Positions 7,169-10,038 of a stretch of DNA of 10,038 nt are shown one piece after another. The notes under the pieces are model-generated. The model was not told the origin of the DNA. It saw only the letters and a program-made list of their open reading frames with translations, and did no database searches. The stretch is taken from NCBI GenBank assembly GCA_025351035.1, contig JANXWT010000103.1, positions 1 to 10,038 of the forward strand, read 5' to 3'. The stretch is from Opitutia bacterium. GTDB taxonomy: Bacteria; Verrucomicrobiota; Verrucomicrobiia; Opitutales; Opitutaceae. Positions within the stretch are counted from its first letter, which is position 1, and every line of letters begins with the position of its first letter. The position numbers were made by a program, and so were the translations under genes.

Positions 7169-7196
7169 TGGTAAGCGAATTGCCGCGCATGGTCAA
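7168..7196 (-). promoter_or_regulatory. Possible sigma70-type promoter for the minor-pilin operon
   Basis: On the minus strand TTGACC (complement of 7191-7196) is followed after exactly 17 bases by TACCAA (complement of 7168-7173). The -35 is good, the -10 poor. If used, transcription would start near 7161, and the ATG at 7156 or 7153 would be the real start of the PilV-like gene rather than 7168. Confidence 0.25.
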
Positions 7197-7211
7197 AGGC
7201 AGTTGTTCTGG

Positions 7212-7228
7212 CTGGCACTCGGCAGGCA
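7212..7228 (+). promoter_or_regulatory. Possible sigma54-type promoter (-24/-12)
   Basis: CTGGCAC at 7212-7218 matches the -24 element fully. GG at 7214-7215 and GC at 7226-7227 have the required 10-base spacing. The -12 element reads AGGCA instead of TTGCA, so the match is partial. Transcription would start near 7239, about 58 bases before the GTG at 7297. No enhancer site was recognised. Confidence 0.3.
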
Positions 7229-7296
7229 ATTTTCATTTAAGTTTCACAAAGTCCGGCTTGGACACCCGGACAGACGTAGAGGAGCCTATTTCCCGC

Positions 7297-8283
7297 GTGA
7301 ACCCACCCGACCCCACCGACCCTTGGGCCAAACACTATGCGACGCGCGGCCTCCCCCGGCCGCCGATGATTGAGGCGTCGGCCCAGGGTGACGTGGTGGT
7401 GCCGCCGGAGAAGGATGGGTGGGAATTTCCGTTGCAACCGAAGGGGATGCCGTCAGTCCGCCCAGCCTCCATCCCACGCACCTCCTCCCGGAAGGGTGCA
7501 TTGCAGACGAATCCGCAATTTGAATTCGTCAACGAAGCCGCGATGGGCCGCGCCGCCAAGGAAGCCGTGGTGAAGCGGCGGCGGGAGGCCATGCAAGTGT
7601 GGCATTTTATCGGGTTCGCCGTGCTGCTCGTGCTGGGCATCGGGATCGTCAACGAGGTGGCCTCATACCTGATTGATGATTTGCCACCCACCGATCTGCT
7701 GGCGGCGCGCAGCAGCGAAATCGGACAGCAGGTGCGGCGGCTCTACAACCTACCCGCGCAACCTCTCGGGTTTCCAACTGCGAAAACGATCCTGTTTGAT
7801 CGCGAGTCGGCCCGCTGGGCCGCCTACGAGGTCGTCGTCACGGTGCGACTGAGCGCTGATCTTTATGCGCAGGCCGACTCCAATGGGGCGCAGCCTTACC
7901 TGCAAATGCAGCAGAGTCTCGCGGACGCGCGGATAAAGGTGCTCAAGCACGGTCTGTTTTTGGAGGTGCCGGCGTTGCGCGAGACGCCCGAACTGCCGCA
8001 ATTGCTCGTGTTGACGCATCGGGCGGGGGAAAAATTGATCGTCAAAGTGCCACTGGCGGCCGCGCGCAGCCGCTGGCGCTGGCAAACCGGCGTGGTGGAT
8101 TTTGAGCGGCGCCGCGTCAACCGCCGTCTGACGGGCGAAGTGCTCGCAAACTTCAGCGCCGGGTCTTACATTATCTTTGGCACGCCCGACGCGCGCGAGG
8201 TCATGCGCCAGAAAATGGCCGCCGCGCGCCGCTACATCATCGCCGTGAACTCGGAAATGAACCGTCGCGGGCTGGCGGAGTGA
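7297..8283 (+). CDS. Hypothetical single-pass membrane protein
   Basis: I do not recognise the family. With the GTG at 7297 as start the protein has 328 residues: a Pro-rich, probably disordered N-terminus (1-75, NPPDPTDPWAKHYATRG), a basic stretch KRRREAMQ, one membrane helix at about 101-126 (VWHFIGFAVLLVLGIGIV), and a mixed alpha/beta domain of about 200 residues, which by the positive-inside rule lies outside the cytoplasm. That domain contains RWAAYEVVVTVRLSADLY and LPQLLVLTHRAGEKLIVKVPL, which look like beta strands. The frame is open back to 7114, but that part overlaps the divergent pilin gene and reads as non-coding. GAGGAG-like bases at 7279-7284 lie 12 bases before the GTG; an ATG at 7189 is the alternative. 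The next plus-strand gene is an HlyD-type adaptor, so a role in envelope assembly or export is possible but unproven. Confidence 0.78.
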   Translation: MNPPDPTDPWAKHYATRGLPRPPMIEASAQGDVVVPPEKDGWEFPLQPKGMPSVRPASIPRTSSRKGALQTNPQFEFVNEAAMGRAAKEAVVKRRREAMQVWHFIGFAVLLVLGIGIVNEVASYLIDDLPPTDLLAARSSEIGQQVRRLYNLPAQPLGFPTAKTILFDRESARWAAYEVVVTVRLSADLYAQADSNGAQPYLQMQQSLADARIKVLKHGLFLEVPALRETPELPQLLVLTHRAGEKLIVKVPLAAARSRWRWQTGVVDFERRRVNRRLTGEVLANFSAGSYIIFGTPDAREVMRQKMAAARRYIIAVNSEMNRRGLAE

Positions 8284-8431
8284 GGTGCGCCTCTTTTGAT
8301 GAGCGGCTTTACGCCGCGATGCTTGACTCAGAATCGGGGCGTTCTGCCGTCGCCAAGGCTATGGCGGACAAGAAAGCCCCTCCTGCAATTCTGCCAACCC
8401 CGCGCGCACTCGCGTTCGTTCAGTCGGGTAG

Positions 8432-8469
8432 GGCGGACTCGCTGAGTCCGCCGGAGCGGCGCTTGTCGC
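8432..8469. repeat. REP-like double palindrome
   Basis: GGCGGACTC (8432-8440) and GAGTCCGCC (8444-8452) form a perfect 9-bp stem around GCT. Directly after it GCGGC (8456-8460) and GTCGC (8465-8469) form a second stem of 5 bp with one G-U pair around GCTT. No T run follows, so it is not a standard terminator. Compact, GC-rich, intergenic paired hairpins of this kind are typical of REP elements dispersed by RAYT transposases; only one copy is present in this window. Confidence 0.5.
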
Positions 8470-8500
8470 GAGGCGAAATTCATTGCGAGTAAGGAAATCT

Positions 8501-8512
8501 CCTAAATTTAGG
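8501..8512. promoter_or_regulatory. Perfect 12-bp palindrome, possible operator
   Basis: CCTAAATTTAGG reads identically on both strands and is an AT-rich island in GC-rich DNA, 48 bases before the chosen start of the HlyD gene. Its place in the presumed promoter region suggests a binding site for a dimeric regulator. No known regulator is assigned. Confidence 0.35.
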
Positions 8513-8560
8513 CTGTTTTCGTTGTCCGCCCAAATCGCGCCATGGGCTACGGTCGCGGCG

Positions 8561-9862
8561 GTGACAGGAGAAACCACACGCTATATTCCTGCGGCGATCG
8601 GTCGGCACACGGTCGAGAGCCTCTACGCCGAGCACGGGGCGCCGCGTCCGTGGACTTACTGGCTCGTGCTCGCCGGAGTGATCGGCGCCGTCGTCAGTCT
8701 GCCTTTGATCAAGGTCGATGTCTCCGTGCGCGCGGCCGGGTTAGTGCGCCCGACCACGGAACGCGCCGAGCTGCGCCCGGCAGTGTCGGGCCACATCGCC
8801 GAGGTGCTCGCGCACGACAACGACCGCGTATCTGCCGGCCAACCGTTGCTGGTGCTCGCTGCGCGTGATCTCGCCGAGCGTCTCTCGCGCAATCAGGCGC
8901 AGCAGACCGAGCACGCCGATTTGGCGGCGGATTTGAAATTTCTGACCACCGAGACCGCCTTGGAGGCGACCGATCCGCTCACAGCCGGGTCGGGAAGCGG
9001 TGCCGTCGCTGGCCCGCGGCGTCCCGCTGGTTCGCTTCAGGGCGGCTCGGTGGTCGGTTGGTCGTTCCGGACACCGACCCTGCGGCAGGAGCACGCGCAG
9101 TTCCTCGCTCAGGCCGATTCCTACCGCTTGGCCGAGGCCAAGGCGCGAAACGAACTCGTCCGCTACACCACCCTTGCGGGCAAGGGCATCGCGACCCAGC
9201 AGGAACTCGACAACGCTCGCTACGAGGCCGAGCGCCTGCACGCGGAGTCGCGGTTGCTCGTCGAGCAGACGCTGGCGCGCTGGCAGTCACGGCTGCGCGA
9301 GGAACAGGTGGCGCAGGCCGATCTCGCGTCGGAAGCGCAGCGGCTGCGGGAAGAGCAGACGCAATACACGCTGCGCGCCCCTGCCGGCGGCGTGCTCGTG
9401 GGCTTCAGCGGCTGGAGCACGGGTGGCTTTGTGGCCGCCGGGCAATCGCTCGGCGCCGTCTCGCCGGAGGACACGTTGCAGGTGGAGGTCTATGTCTCGC
9501 CGCGCGATATCGGCCTTGTGCGCGTGGGGCAGACGGCCCGGCTGCAAATCGATGCCTATCCCTACACGCAATGGGGCACCCTCGACGGCACCGTCACCTC
9601 CATCAGCGGCGATCTCGCGACAACAGGGGCATCACAGGTGGGGACCGTTATCCCTAACGGTCCTTCTTCCTCCGTCGCTTTCAAAGTCCTCGTCCGCCCA
9701 ACGGCCACGTTCCTCGCGTTGCCCAACGCCGTGCGCGGCGAACTCAAAAAAGGTCTCACGCTCTCGGCCCGCTTCCTCGTCGCCCGCCGCAGCGTGTTCC
9801 AACTCCTCTATGACGACGTCAGTGCCTGGCTTAATCCACTGGACGGGCGGCCAGTCACGTGA
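8561..9862 (+). CDS. HlyD-family membrane fusion (periplasmic adaptor) protein
   Basis: Adaptor proteins of this family link an inner-membrane exporter to the outer-membrane channel. Counted from the GTG at 8561 (433 residues), it has a short cytoplasmic N-terminus, one membrane helix at about 31-50 (WTYWLVLAGVIGAVVSLPLI), a first lipoyl-like half at 71-100 (LRPAVSGHIAEVL, VSAGQPLLVLAA), helical hairpin segments at about 100-130 and 172-268, the second lipoyl half at 269-300 (YTLRAPAGGVLVGFS, VAAGQSLGAVS), and a beta-barrel part at 305-350 (LQVEVYVSPRDIGLVRVGQTARLQI). The layout fits type I secretion or bacteriocin-export adaptors (HlyD_D23-like). Residues 135-171 are Gly/Ser/Pro/Arg-rich and interrupt the first helical arm. 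The frame is open to a TTG at 8483, but I prefer the GTG at 8561; neither has a clear ribosome site. No ABC transporter is in the window; one may follow beyond the right edge. Confidence 0.88.
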   Translation: MTGETTRYIPAAIGRHTVESLYAEHGAPRPWTYWLVLAGVIGAVVSLPLIKVDVSVRAAGLVRPTTERAELRPAVSGHIAEVLAHDNDRVSAGQPLLVLAARDLAERLSRNQAQQTEHADLAADLKFLTTETALEATDPLTAGSGSGAVAGPRRPAGSLQGGSVVGWSFRTPTLRQEHAQFLAQADSYRLAEAKARNELVRYTTLAGKGIATQQELDNARYEAERLHAESRLLVEQTLARWQSRLREEQVAQADLASEAQRLREEQTQYTLRAPAGGVLVGFSGWSTGGFVAAGQSLGAVSPEDTLQVEVYVSPRDIGLVRVGQTARLQIDAYPYTQWGTLDGTVTSISGDLATTGASQVGTVIPNGPSSSVAFKVLVRPTATFLALPNAVRGELKKGLTLSARFLVARRSVFQLLYDDVSAWLNPLDGRPVT

Positions 9863-9963
9863 TGCAAACCCAATTTTCTTGGCAATACCGCCGGAAAAAC
9901 AAAAAACAAACAAATGAAAATGACACAAGATGGTATGGTAGCGCTCCGTTTTTCAATCAATGA
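9862..9963 (+). CDS. Possible small ORF coupled to the HlyD gene
   Basis: An ATG at 9862 overlaps the HlyD stop as TGATG, the arrangement of translationally coupled genes. It opens a 33-codon frame starting MQTQFSWQYRR and ending at TGA 9961-9963. The product would be polar and basic, with many Asn/Lys/Gln, and has no signal peptide or double-glycine leader. Codon use is AT-rich, unlike its neighbours. It overlaps the next candidate in another frame, so at most one is likely real. Doubtful as a gene. Confidence 0.2.
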   Translation: MQTQFSWQYRRKNKKQTNENDTRWYGSAPFFNQ

Positions 9964-10038
9964 CCTCAAGGGCCGGTTAATTACGCTACAAGAGTGGCGG
10001 CGATTGGATTGTGGTTTCGGGTTTTCTGACGAGAGGAT
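9914..10038 (+). CDS. Partial hypothetical ORF running off the window
   Basis: An ATG at 9914 follows an A-rich leader (9894-9913) and opens a frame that is still open at the right edge, 41 full codons, beginning MKMTQDGMVALRFSINDLKG and continuing with a Trp/Arg-rich stretch (LQEWRRLDCGFGF). No known domain was recognised. There is no Shine-Dalgarno sequence. Third positions are much less G/C-rich than in the genes upstream. It could be the next gene of an export cluster, for example a cargo or a transporter, or a chance frame; the visible part is too short to tell. Confidence 0.35.
   Translation, partial: MKMTQDGMVALRFSINDLKGRLITLQEWRRLDCGFGFSDER

Larger units (their letters stand above)
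8284..8560. other. Intergenic region with palindromes, no convincing gene
   Basis: The 277 bases between the membrane protein gene and the HlyD gene hold a small hairpin GCGGC-TTTAC-GCCGC at 8303-8317 without a T run, a REP-like palindrome near 8432-8469 and a perfect palindrome at 8501-8512. A 70-codon frame across it starts at a GTG overlapping the previous stop, but it runs through the REP-like element and its composition is unconvincing, so it is not called. Confidence 0.6.

Noticed and set aside
7114..7296. N-terminal extension of the membrane protein to a GTG at 7114
   Set aside because: It overlaps the start of the divergent PilV-like gene and crosses the shared control region; its residues show no coding-like pattern. 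The ATG at 7189 remains possible.
8303..8317. Hairpin GCGGC-TTTAC-GCCGC as a terminator of the membrane protein gene
   Set aside because: The stem is only 5 bp and no T run follows, so termination is not supported.
8280..8492. 70-codon plus-strand frame between the membrane protein and HlyD genes
   Set aside because: It runs through the REP-like palindrome, starts at a GTG overlapping the previous stop, and has no recognisable features.
1..10038. CRISPR arrays, tRNA or rRNA genes, insertion sequences
   Set aside because: No regularly spaced direct repeats, no cloverleaf or rRNA-like stretches and no transposase-like frames were seen on either strand.

Overview
The window is about 10 kb of GC-rich bacterial DNA, clearly above 60% by eye, with strong G/C third-codon bias and weak or absent Shine-Dalgarno sequences. 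No rRNA or marker gene is present. The gene content suggests a Gram-negative, aerobic, surface-active bacterium: the end of a complex I operon, a double-length ThyX-like protein, a minor-pilin operon and an HlyD-type adaptor. My best guess is Verrucomicrobiota, Opitutaceae-like, but this is an inference from overall style, not a search result.

Layout. Positions 2-1504 (+) hold the 3' part of nuoN, the last subunit of NADH-quinone oxidoreductase in most nuo operons. Positions 1568-2914 (+) hold a 448-residue protein made of two ThyX-like halves. Each half keeps a different part of the ThyX signature. Positions 3072-3959 (+) encode a helical, coiled-coil protein of unknown function, ending at a possible terminator. 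Convergent to it, on the minus strand, is a pilus/secretion block read from 7168 down to 3990: a PilV/GspI-like prepilin, a PilW/GspJ-like prepilin, a PilX-like protein with a long beta-rich C-terminal extension, and a small single-pass protein with a GspB-like C-terminal domain. The first three overlap and follow the pilV-pilW-pilX order of known minor-pilin operons.

Divergent from that block, on the plus strand, are an unrecognised single-pass membrane protein (7297-8283), an intergenic region with a REP-like palindrome and a perfect 12-bp palindrome, and an HlyD/membrane-fusion protein (8561-9862). The sequence then becomes AT-richer, with two overlapping short reading frames, one running off the window. 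This right edge may be the start of an export cluster whose transporter and cargo lie outside.

No tRNA, rRNA, CRISPR array, transposase or riboswitch was recognised. The observations most worth following are the two-half ThyX protein with complementary loss of signature residues, the oversized PilX that could be a pilus-tip protein, and the AT-rich small-ORF region after the HlyD gene.
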